Assembly: GCF_020966635.1 (NCBI RefSeq)
Contig: NZ_JAJKFQ010000001.1
Location: 186,001 to 250,000 of the forward strand
Length of the DNA stretch: 64,000 bases
Source: Stieleria sp. JC731
Lineage (GTDB): Bacteria > Planctomycetota > Planctomycetia > Pirellulales > Pirellulaceae
Direction of reading: 5' to 3'
Shown here: in pieces, positions 54,424 through 61,257 of the stretch
Layout of the letters: every line of letters begins with the position of its first letter
Numbering within the stretch: the stretch's first letter is position 1
The notes under the pieces: generated by a model
Databases searched by the model: none
Told to the model about the DNA's origin: nothing
What the model saw: the letters and a program-made list of their open reading frames with translations, nothing else
Position numbers and translations under genes: made by a program

Positions 54424-54640
54424 ATCGCGAAGGCGGGGGCAGGTGGGGGAGAGAACTGGCTGATCGAGCGGGTGCCCGGCACCTAGGTCGAACCGCCCAC
54501 AGCTATTTTACGTCAAGTCGCATTGGGACGTCGTGGTCGTCTTGCGAATCGGAAAAACCAGACACACACCATCGCAATTCGGTCGATGGAATTTGAAGTG
54601 TGGCGTTCGACACAAGCAGCCAAGGCAATTGTTGATCCCT
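54424..54640. other. Non-repetitive leader region of the PSD1 gene
   Basis: About 220 bp between the PSD1 start and the repeat array. It should hold the PSD1 promoter, but no -35/-10 pair was recognised. A short GGTGCCCGGCACC near-palindrome is at about 54470-54482. Confidence 0.4.
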
Positions 54641-54726
54641 CTGAGCCGAAACGCGCTAGCGTCGGTTGTGTGGGTTTGGTTCGCATGCAGAAAATTTCAA
54701 GCGCGGCTAGCGCCGACGCGGCTCAG
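54641..54726. repeat. Palindromic array unit 1 (short form)
   Basis: 86 bp starting CTGAGCCGAAACGCGCTAGCG and ending GCTAGCGCCGACGCGGCTCAG; the ends are imperfect inverted copies of each other. The centre (GTGGGTTTGG...AGAAAATTTC) matches only unit 5. Confidence 0.85.
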
Positions 54727-54737
54727 TAATGTCTCCA

Positions 54738-54893
54738 TTAGCCGAAACGCGTTAGCGTCGGTTGACAGTTCCGTGCTCCAAGCACCTAACCGCACGCTGG
54801 CGCGTTGCGGCTGATCGTGGCGTGATCATCAGCCGCTGGCGCCAGCCCGCGGTTAACACATCACCCAACCGCGGCTAGCGCCGACGCGGCTCA
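54738..54893. repeat. Palindromic array unit 2 (long form)
   Basis: About 156 bp with the same outer arms as unit 1 but a different centre, beginning TTGACAGTTCCGTGCTCC. It contains a nested palindrome: GCGGCTGATC...GATCATCAGCCGC within CCGCACGCTGGCGC...GCGCCAGCCCGCGG. Confidence 0.85.
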
Positions 54894-54906
54894 ATTCGCA
54901 ATCTCC

Positions 54907-55064
54907 GTGAGCCGAAACGCGCTAGCGTCGGTTGACAGTTCCGTGCTCCAAACACCTAACCGCACGCTGGCGCGTTGCGGCTGATCGTGGTTTGATCATC
55001 AGCCGCTGGCGCCAGCTCGCGGTTAATACATCACCCAACCGCGGCTAGCGCCGACGCGGCTCAG
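54907..55064. repeat. Palindromic array unit 3 (long form)
   Basis: Near-identical to unit 2, offset by 170 bp, with a handful of substitutions (for example TTTGATCATC for GTGATCATC and GGTTAATACA for GGTTAACACA). Confidence 0.88.
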
Positions 55065-55075
55065 CAATGTCTACC

Positions 55076-55233
55076 CTGAGCCGAAACGCGCTAGCGTCGG
55101 TTGACAGTTCCGTGCTCCAAACACCTAACCGCACGCTGGCGCGTTGCGGCTGATCGTGGCGTGATCATCAGCCGCTGGCGCCAGCCCGCGGTTAACACAT
55201 CACCCAACCGCGGCTAGCGCCAACGCGGTTCAG
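55076..55233. repeat. Palindromic array unit 4 (long form)
   Basis: Near-identical to units 2 and 3, offset by 169 bp from unit 3. The right arm shows CAACGCGGTTCAG in place of CGACGCGGCTCAG. Confidence 0.88.
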
Positions 55234-55244
55234 TAATGTTTAAC

Positions 55245-55330
55245 CTGAGCCGAAACGCGCTAGCGTCGGTTATGTGGGTTTGGCTCACATACAGAAAATT
55301 TCAAGCGCGGCTAGCGCCAACGCGGCTCAG
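55245..55330. repeat. Palindromic array unit 5 (short form)
   Basis: 86 bp with the same centre as unit 1 (few differences), 169 bp after unit 4. Units 1 and 5 thus bracket three long units. Confidence 0.85.
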
Positions 55331-55340
55331 TATTGTTTCC

Positions 55341-55368
55341 CTGAACTCGCAACGCGTTAGCGTCGGTT
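55341..55368. repeat. Palindromic array half unit 6
   Basis: Only the left arm remains: CTGAACTCGCAACGCGTTAG then CGTCGGTT. It ends about 40 bp before the MarR operator-like palindrome. Confidence 0.7.
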
Positions 55369-55405
55369 CCCCCACAGCCCCGACCAACCTTGACTCCTCA
55401 AAAGA

Positions 55406-55419
55406 TTACATGTAAAGTA
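55406..55419 (+). promoter_or_regulatory. Candidate MarR operator upstream of marR
   Basis: TTACATGTAA (55406-55415) is a perfect ten-base palindrome followed by AGTA, 19-32 bases before the MarR-family start. The core ACATGTAAnGTA recurs upstream of the azoreductase gene at 55929-55940. Autoregulation is inferred. Confidence 0.6.
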
Positions 55420-55437
55420 TATCCAGAGGCCAATCCG

Positions 55438-55908
55438 ATGACAAAAACACTGCGTGAAGAACTTAAGAAACGTGGGCCCTTTGCTTCTTCCCAACAAGAG
55501 GCGACGCTAGCAATCCTGCGCACAAGCGATCTTTTGGAAAATCGAATCGCCAGATTGATGCGCCAACACGGTTTAACGGTAACCCAGTACAACGTGCTTC
55601 GCATCTTGCGCGGTGAAGGCAAGCCGCTGCCGTGCCTTGAAGTCGCCGAGCGGATGATCCAGGTCGCACCGGCAATCACTCGCGTCGTCGACCAATTGTT
55701 AAAGTTGGACTTGATTAGCAAAGTTCAATCGGAAGAAGACCGGCGTGTCTTTCAGATTGAGCTAAAACCCGCGGCAAAGCGACTGCTCAAAAAATTGGAT
55801 CAGCCAGTTCTTGATCTGCACGCCAGTCTTTTTGAGGGCGTATCCGCGACGGATCAGAAGAATCTGATTCGGATTTTGGAAAAGCTTCGCTCGGGTGTGG
55901 CCGATTAA
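55438..55908 (+). CDS. MarR family transcriptional regulator
   Basis: 156 residues from the ATG at 55438, with AGAGG upstream; an earlier TTG at 55390 would put the operator-like palindrome inside the gene and is disfavoured. The winged helix is clear: 'RQHGLTVTQYNVLRILRGEG' (split: HGLTVTQYNVLRIL), 'CLEVAERMIQVAPAITRVVDQL' (recognition helix VAPAITRVVDQLLK), then the wing 'DLISKVQSEEDRRVFQIEL' with the DRR motif. Dimer helices lie at both ends. No redox-sensing cysteine stands out near the N-terminus. The azoreductase and pirin genes follow, so it is probably their repressor, released by quinones or other electrophiles. Confidence 0.92.
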   Translation: MTKTLREELKKRGPFASSQQEATLAILRTSDLLENRIARLMRQHGLTVTQYNVLRILRGEGKPLPCLEVAERMIQVAPAITRVVDQLLKLDLISKVQSEEDRRVFQIELKPAAKRLLKKLDQPVLDLHASLFEGVSATDQKNLIRILEKLRSGVAD

Positions 55909-55925
55909 AACATTTGCTCAAAAGG

Positions 55926-55941
55926 TTGACATGTAAGGTAA
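55926..55941 (+). promoter_or_regulatory. Candidate MarR operator overlapping a TTGACA box
   Basis: TTGACATGTAAGGTAA. It shares ACATGTAAnGTA with the site in front of marR, and its first six bases are a perfect -35 hexamer. It lies about 145 bases before the azoreductase start. No well-spaced -10 box was recognised. Confidence 0.6.
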
Positions 55942-56072
55942 TTGGCGAGGCGGAGTATTCTGCTAGTAGAGCTTTGTTGTGCTGGTGGTGATTCTCCGCG
56001 GCATCGCGAAAACGTGTTCCGTCACCGCAGGGCCTCGCAGTTCAGTTTAATTCGATTTTTCAAATCCATAAC

Positions 56073-56079
56073 GAAGGAG
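56073..56079 (+). promoter_or_regulatory. Shine-Dalgarno that fixes the azoR start
   Basis: GAAGGAG with a six-base spacer to the ATG at 56086. It excludes the longer open frame from 55942. Confidence 0.8.
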
Positions 56080-56085
56080 TTCAAA

Positions 56086-56712
56086 ATGGCAAAGTTGCTG
56101 TATATCGAGTCGTCACCACGCAAGAAACGTTCGAAGTCCATCGCGGTCGCGAGTGCCTTTTTGGAGGCGTATCAGGAACAGAATCCTGGGGATGAGGTCG
56201 TCAAGATCGACCTGTGGGATAAACCGCTTCCCGAGTTTGACGGCGATATGCTCGATGCGAAATACCAGGTCATGCACGGCCAGGATTTTACCGAGCAGCA
56301 GCAACAGGCATGGCAGACCGTTGTCGAGTTGTGCGAAGAGTTTAAGTCGGCTGACAAGTACTTGATCGGTCTTCCGATGTGGAACTTTGGCGTTCCCTAC
56401 AAGCTGAAGCACTACGTTGACCTGATCGCTCAGCCCGGCCAAACGTTTAGCTTCGATCCCGCAACCGGATATACGGGTTTGGTCACCGGGAAACCGGTCG
56501 CTGTGGTTTATTCGCGAGGTGGGGCGTACGGTAACGACCAAGCCAAGGCGATGGACCTGCAGAAAGGCTATATGGATTTGTTTCTTGGTTTCGTGGGCTT
56601 TACCGACATCAGTTCGGTATTGGTTGAGCCAACCTTAGGAACCCCGGAAGACGTGGCGGCGGTTGAAGCGTCCGCAGTCGCAAACGCGAAGTCGATCGCC
56701 ATGCAGTTTTGA
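56086..56712 (+). CDS. azoR: FMN-dependent NADH-azoreductase (flavodoxin-like)
   Basis: 208 residues from the ATG at 56086, which has an excellent ribosome-binding site (GAAGGAG, six bases upstream); the frame is open farther up but without signal. The fold is that of AzoR: 'LLYIESSPRKKRSKSIAVASAFLEAY' (FMN phosphate loop SSPRKKRSKS), 'LIGLPMWNFGVPYKLKHYVD' (FMN isoalloxazine loop PMWNFGVP) and 'VVYSRGGAYG'. Length matches the family (about 200). It reduces quinones and azo compounds by two electrons in the cytoplasm. It follows the MarR gene by 177 bp and shares an operator-like site with it; pirin lies 42 bp downstream. Confidence 0.93.
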   Translation: MAKLLYIESSPRKKRSKSIAVASAFLEAYQEQNPGDEVVKIDLWDKPLPEFDGDMLDAKYQVMHGQDFTEQQQQAWQTVVELCEEFKSADKYLIGLPMWNFGVPYKLKHYVDLIAQPGQTFSFDPATGYTGLVTGKPVAVVYSRGGAYGNDQAKAMDLQKGYMDLFLGFVGFTDISSVLVEPTLGTPEDVAAVEASAVANAKSIAMQF

Positions 56713-56754
56713 TTTCATACGAAGGGCCATCGCGGCAACATACAGGGTAGCAAC

Positions 56755-57453
56755 ATGTTGACAGTTCGACGTTCGGAAGAGCGGGGATCAGCGGATCATG
56801 GCTGGTTGAAAACCCGCTATTCGTTCTCGTTTTCTAGTTACTACGACCCACAGCATATGGGGTTTCGTTCATTGCGCGTCATGAACGAAGATCATGTCGC
56901 GCCCGGGAAGGGCTTTGGGACGCATCCGCATGACAACATGGAAATTGTCACCTATGTCCTTGAAGGTGCTTTGGAGCATCGTGATTCGATGGGCAATGGC
57001 GAAGTCTTGCGTCCCGGTGAGTTCCAGCGGATCACGGCGGGAACAGGGATCACGCATAGCGAATTCAATCCGTCTGCGGACAATCAAACGCATCTCTATC
57101 AGATCTGGTTGCTTCCGGAGCGAAGCGGAATTGAGCCCAGCTATGAGCAAAAGGCTTTCGATCCCGAGGGGCGTCGTGACAACTTTCAGCTCGTCGCATC
57201 TCGTGATGGCGAAGCCGGTTCTTTGTTGATTCACCAGGACGTTCGGATCTATCTGGCGGACCTAAACGCGGCAAGCGGCCTTACCTACAGTATTTCCGAG
57301 GGGCGGCATGCTTGGTTGCAGGTCTTGCGCGGTTCGGTCTCGGTTGGTGAACACCAGTTGGCGCAGGGGGACGCCGTTGCGATTAGCGATCAGCCGGATT
57401 TGCAGCTGGTCGCTGATGAGGCTGCCGAATTGATGCTTTTCGATTTAGCTTAG
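56755..57453 (+). CDS. Pirin family protein (possible quercetin 2,3-dioxygenase)
   Basis: 232 residues from the ATG at 56755. The N-terminal cupin carries the metal ligands His57 and His59 ('GTHPHDNMEIVTYVLEG', in short THPHDNMEIV), His101 and Glu103 ('GITHSEFN'), the full pirin set. 'YSFSFSSYYDPQHMGFRSLRV' (YYDPQHMGF) and 'LYQIWLLPE' are family marks. The second cupin lacks ligands, as usual. Bacterial pirins such as YhhW cleave quercetin, and others modulate enzymes. Behind azoR and MarR it fits a flavonoid or quinone response operon. Confidence 0.92.
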   Translation: MLTVRRSEERGSADHGWLKTRYSFSFSSYYDPQHMGFRSLRVMNEDHVAPGKGFGTHPHDNMEIVTYVLEGALEHRDSMGNGEVLRPGEFQRITAGTGITHSEFNPSADNQTHLYQIWLLPERSGIEPSYEQKAFDPEGRRDNFQLVASRDGEAGSLLIHQDVRIYLADLNAASGLTYSISEGRHAWLQVLRGSVSVGEHQLAQGDAVAISDQPDLQLVADEAAELMLFDLA

Positions 57454-57916
57454 TTCGTTTCGCTGGTGCGAACCTGGTGTTGTCAAACTGGGCAGTCTTT
57501 GCGGGGTTCGCTTTGCAGGCCAGGTCGATCGCGACCTCGTTTGGGAAGCGATCGTTAAAAAATGCACCAGCGGTATGGTTTCCGCGATTGTTTTGTTTTG
57601 CCCAAAGCAATAAAAACACGCTAGAACCGGCCCAGGCAATTGATTGATAATGCAGAGACGGCGCTAACCTCTTTGCGCTTCGGTGACGACGTCGTGCCGC
57701 ACATGTGTGGCTGCGTTGATCGGAATGCACCTGTGTAATCACGTGCAGTCGTCACACACGATCCGCCTGCTGTCACGTTTGTGAGACGGGTACTGCGAAT
57801 CGTCTCCCGGGTGACGCATGGATTGTTGTTTCTCGTTGGCTTGCATTTGAAGACCGTCCGGTTGAACAGGCACCGAGTGAACGCTCGGAAAACGAACAAT
57901 TCAAAGGGAGTGTGAG
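57454..57916. other. Gap between pirin and a small gene
   Basis: About 460 bp without a supportable gene. A GAGACG/CGTCTC inverted repeat is at 57783-57806. No terminator with a T tract was found after pirin. Confidence 0.4.
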
Positions 57917-58216
57917 ATGAGTGAACCGTTTATTCTTGATTGGCGGTGTATCAGTGTTGGAATGCCCGATCTGGTAGCAGAGCGACAGGGGATCACAGTC
58001 CGAATCCGCCAGGGCGTCTGGCGAGATTGGGACAATCGTCAAGTCGACTCGCCGTCGGTTAGCCCTTGTTATCGCTTGGTGATCGACGACGCGAGCGGGC
58101 AGGTTCTCGGCGGAACCCTTTACGGTCCCGAGGCGGGACGTTGTGTCGAAGAGCTTCGTCAAATGATCGCGACTGAGCCAACCGAGGTTGCGTTGGTTGG
58201 TAGCGGATCAGAGTAG
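57917..58216 (+). CDS. Small protein of unknown function
   Basis: 99 residues from the ATG at 57917, with AAAGGGAG in good position upstream. No family recognised. The N-terminus is Trp-rich ('ILDWRCISVGMPDLVAE', 'VWRDWDNRQ') and the middle has 'CYRLVIDDASGQVLGGTLYG', which looks like beta strands. There is no signal peptide or membrane helix. The ribosome-binding site and normal composition support a real gene. It converges on the HAD gene with 69 bp between them and has no clear partner. Confidence 0.6.
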   Translation: MSEPFILDWRCISVGMPDLVAERQGITVRIRQGVWRDWDNRQVDSPSVSPCYRLVIDDASGQVLGGTLYGPEAGRCVEELRQMIATEPTEVALVGSGSE

Positions 58217-58285
58217 ACGCTGCAAACTCGCGCTCGTTCGGTGCGTCACAATCAGATGATCGGATCGTTAATTCGAGTAGTGAAG

Positions 58286-59275
58286 CTACTTCCACGGGTA
58301 AATTGTGTTCCAGTCGGTCTTCATGTCGACAACGGTCCATCCTAGCGCCGCTGCATCCTGAAGTCCTTTGTCGAGTTTGCCGATGGCAGAGTCTTTGTCA
58401 TATGCCCATTCGCGATCGGCATCGGTGTGATGGATCAGTAGCCCAAAGCGAGCGTTTTGGCCGGATGTCGTCCATTGCATCATCTGGTAGTCTCCGTCGG
58501 AATTACCGCCAGCGAAAATTGGGCGTCGTCCGATATGGCTTTGGATGCCAACAGGTTTGCCTTCTTTGTCGTCGATCAGGTCTACTTCAGGCAGTTTGAC
58601 CAGAACCGGTGTTCCGTTGTGAAGCTCGTATTTCATTTTTAGGCTGCTACCGACGACCTGCTCTGGCGGGATGCCATAAACCTCTTCTGCCCAGGGCCGC
58701 ATGAATTCGATCCCACCGCCGGAGACGATGTAGGTCTTGAATCCCTTTGATCGGAGGTAGTTGAGCAGCTCCAACATCGGTTGGTAGATCATTTCGTCGT
58801 AACGTTTTCCCGACGTTGGGTGACGTGACTTCGCGAGCCAATCTTTGACCGTTTCTGAGAACTCTTCGACCGTCATCCCCGCATGAGTTGCCGCGAACAG
58901 TTTCATCAGCCCAGGTTTTCCGGATGCCGCGACCGCATGCAGGTCGTCTTTCAGGATCGATGCGAAGGGTTCGGTGTTCTGCCATTCCGGATGGTCCACC
59001 GCCATGGCTTTGACGCGATCGACGATAAATAGCAGCTGGAAATACGCTGGCTTTTCGCTCCACAGCGTCCCGTCGTTATCGAAGGTAGCGATGCGTTCGG
59101 GCGGAGGTACAAAGTCAGGCGAATTTCGGTCGGTGACACGGTTTACAAAGTGAATGATCGCTTGCTTGGCTTGCCCATCGTTCCATGAAGGAAGAGGCTC
59201 GTCGGCGAGTGACAAATTCGATGCGTTTAGCAAGCCGCAGGCGCAGAGCCCAAGTATGAATTGGCGAGCGAACAT
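58286..59275 (-). CDS. Exported HAD-superfamily phosphatase
   Basis: 329 residues from the ATG at 59275, with a signal peptide at 1-25. HAD motifs are complete: motif I 'ATFDNDGTLW' (nucleophile Asp66, Asp68), motif II 'TYIVSGGG', motif III Lys in 'SSLKMKYE', and motif IV 'FAGGNSDGDYQM'. The helical cap between motifs I and II places it with the phosphoserine-phosphatase-like class. An exported member probably releases phosphate from extracytoplasmic substrates. A terminator separates it from the sulfatase gene upstream, so it likely has its own promoter. Confidence 0.88.
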   Translation of the reverse strand: MFARQFILGLCACGLLNASNLSLADEPLPSWNDGQAKQAIIHFVNRVTDRNSPDFVPPPERIATFDNDGTLWSEKPAYFQLLFIVDRVKAMAVDHPEWQNTEPFASILKDDLHAVAASGKPGLMKLFAATHAGMTVEEFSETVKDWLAKSRHPTSGKRYDEMIYQPMLELLNYLRSKGFKTYIVSGGGIEFMRPWAEEVYGIPPEQVVGSSLKMKYELHNGTPVLVKLPEVDLIDDKEGKPVGIQSHIGRRPIFAGGNSDGDYQMMQWTTSGQNARFGLLIHHTDADREWAYDKDSAIGKLDKGLQDAAALGWTVVDMKTDWNTIYPWK

Positions 59276-59303
59276 TGAGCTACCGTCTGGTTATAGAAAA
59301 AAG

Positions 59304-59335
59304 AAAACCGCCGGCAGGAAACTGCCGGCGGTTTT
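59304..59335 (-). terminator. Intrinsic terminator after the sulfatase gene
   Basis: AAAACCGCCGGCAG (59304-59317), GAAA loop (TTTC on the minus strand), then CTGCCGGCGGTTTT (59322-59335): fourteen perfect pairs. On the minus strand it is followed by CTTTTTTC. It lies 11 bases past the sulfatase stop. Confidence 0.9.
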
Positions 59336-59345
59336 AGTTCAGAGA

Positions 59346-60917
59346 CTAGCTGCCTTTGTTGGCATTCTTAATCTGCTCAATCACCTTTTCCAGGTTGAAG
59401 GAGCCAGGTGTCTGGCTGGGCGGATACTCAACCATCGTTTGCAGGAACTGGGCAGCGTACTGCTGCATCGGAATCAAGACGTAGGCACGATCCAGGAACC
59501 AGTCGTTGTAGGTGTTGCTGTTGTGCTGTGCCTTTTCAAAGGGGTCGCGTCGCAGGTTAAACAGCAGTGGGACACGTAGTTCGGTGAACGGTTCGCGCCA
59601 GACGCCAAAGGCTTGTCCTCGGTTTTCCATGAACACGCCTTTCCAAGGCCCCAGTCGTAGGGCTACGACTTTCCCGTCGTCGTTGACATACATGAATTCC
59701 TTTCGAGGCGACTGATCGGTCTTGCCGGACAGGTAGTCCAGCATGTTATGCCCATCGATGTAATTGCGATATTGACGGCCAATCAATTCGGTGCCCTCTC
59801 GCAGTTTCTCTGTGATGTTGGGTTCTCCCGCAGCTGCGGCGAACGTTGGCAACCAGTCTTCGTGGGCAACAATGCCGTTCAGTGTGACCCCTTTCTGGAA
59901 CTTTGCAGGCCAGCGGATAAATGCAGGAACGCGGTAGGCGCCTTCCCAGTTACTGTTCTTTTCACTGCGGAACGGGGTCGTTCCGGCATCGGGCCAGGTG
60001 TTGTAGTGAGGGCCATTGTCGGTCGAATAAAAGACGATGGTGTTTTCTGCAATGCCCAGTTCGTCCAGAAGGTCTAGTAGCTCACCGACGTGGCCGTCAT
60101 GTTCCACCATGCCATCGTGGTATTCGTCGCCATCTTTGCCCGACAGTCCCTTGTTCTCTTCCTTCACATGCGTGCGGAAGTGCATGCGAGTCGCATTCCA
60201 CCAGCAGAAGAACGGCTTGTCAGTATCGTTTTTGCGTTTGATAAAATCTTTCGCTGCAGCGACGGTTTCTTCGTCGATCGTTTCCATCCGTTTCTTAGTT
60301 AACGGTCCAGTGTTTTCGATCGATTGTGTACCGTCGCCGTTCGCTTTGCATTTCAGAACGCCACGTGGACCGTACTGTTCGCGGAATGTTTTGCCACTTG
60401 GCAGTACGTAGTCACTTGGGTAATCGCGGTTCTCTGGCTCTTCTTCGGCGTTAAGGTGATATAGGTTCCCGAAGAATTCATCGAAGCCATGATTGGTGGG
60501 GAGGTGTTCGTCGCGATCTCCAAAGTGGTTCTTTCCGAACTGGCCTGTGGAATAGCCTTGTCCCTTCAAAACCGCTGCAATGGTGACATCGCTTTCCTGC
60601 CAACCTTCTTTTGCTCCGGGAAGGCCGACTTTGGTCATTCCTGTCCGGACAGGTACATTGCCGCCCATGAACGCGGCACGTCCCGCCGTGCAACTTTGTT
60701 GGCCATAGTAGTCAGTGAAGGCGATTCCTCCCCTGGCGATTCTGTCGATGTTTGGCGTTTGGTATCCCATCATGCCACGATTGTTATGGCTGATGTTCCA
60801 TGTCCCAATGTCATCGCCCCAAATCACGACGATGTTGGGTTTGTCTTGTGCGGAAGAAAACGTAGTGATCGCAAGCGACAGCAACATCGCCAACGCACCA
60901 GTGCGCCTTTTTATCAT
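59346..60917 (-). CDS. Arylsulfatase (formylglycine-dependent sulfatase)
   Basis: 523 residues from the ATG at 60917, which gives a signal peptide at 1-24 ('LLSLAITTFSSAQ'); an upstream open extension lacks this. Calcium ligands are in 'IVVIWGDDIG' (Asp35/Asp36). The formylglycine Cys76 is in 'QQSCTAGRAAFMGG', a CxAxR variant of the CxPxR signature common in planctomycete sulfatases. The remaining metal site is 'VFYSTDNGPHYN', and 'LDYLSGKTDQSPRKEFMYVN' is typical of the arylsulfatase A branch. It needs a formylglycine-generating enzyme, not seen here. It probably removes sulfate from marine polysaccharides or other sulfate esters. Confidence 0.93.
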   Translation of the reverse strand: MIKRRTGALAMLLSLAITTFSSAQDKPNIVVIWGDDIGTWNISHNNRGMMGYQTPNIDRIARGGIAFTDYYGQQSCTAGRAAFMGGNVPVRTGMTKVGLPGAKEGWQESDVTIAAVLKGQGYSTGQFGKNHFGDRDEHLPTNHGFDEFFGNLYHLNAEEEPENRDYPSDYVLPSGKTFREQYGPRGVLKCKANGDGTQSIENTGPLTKKRMETIDEETVAAAKDFIKRKNDTDKPFFCWWNATRMHFRTHVKEENKGLSGKDGDEYHDGMVEHDGHVGELLDLLDELGIAENTIVFYSTDNGPHYNTWPDAGTTPFRSEKNSNWEGAYRVPAFIRWPAKFQKGVTLNGIVAHEDWLPTFAAAAGEPNITEKLREGTELIGRQYRNYIDGHNMLDYLSGKTDQSPRKEFMYVNDDGKVVALRLGPWKGVFMENRGQAFGVWREPFTELRVPLLFNLRRDPFEKAQHNSNTYNDWFLDRAYVLIPMQQYAAQFLQTMVEYPPSQTPGSFNLEKVIEQIKNANKGS

Positions 60918-61257
60918 GCTGTGATTCCCCGAGTGATTGGCTGAAGTTAATAGCCAGCGGATGCGTCGGCAGTACAAGAGAAGCCGACTTCTATTGAAAG
61001 CATCCTAACACTTGGATTTTGGACGAGGGGTCACGTAGTAGTAAGTTTATAGAAGTTTCACAGCTGAGTCTTATATGCCTCAGGTGAACAAAAATGAAAT
61101 GTAGTTTTGTTTATTGGTGGCTATGTGATAAGTACCGGCGAAGCCGGTGAAGTCTTGTTGCTAGAGGTGCCATCACTTGTCGCCTGGTGTCAACGAGATC
61201 AAATGAAGTGAACCTCTCAATGGTTCCAATGTGATTCAGGGGCATATGTGAAGGTGA
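60918..61257. other. Gap upstream of the sulfatase gene
   Basis: About 340 bp without a gene, AT-richer than its surroundings. It contains a small perfect hairpin ACCGGC-GAA-GCCGGT (61134-61148) about 110 bases after the porin stop, without a T tract. No promoter was identified. Confidence 0.4.

Noticed and set aside
54641-55368. CRISPR array
   Set aside because: The units are 86-158 bp palindromes with near-constant 11-14 bp gaps; there are no short repeats with unique spacers and no cas genes.
55942-56085. Longer N-terminus for the azoreductase
   Set aside because: The ATG at 56086 has a near-perfect Shine-Dalgarno and starts at the first strand of the flavodoxin fold; the extension has no family counterpart.
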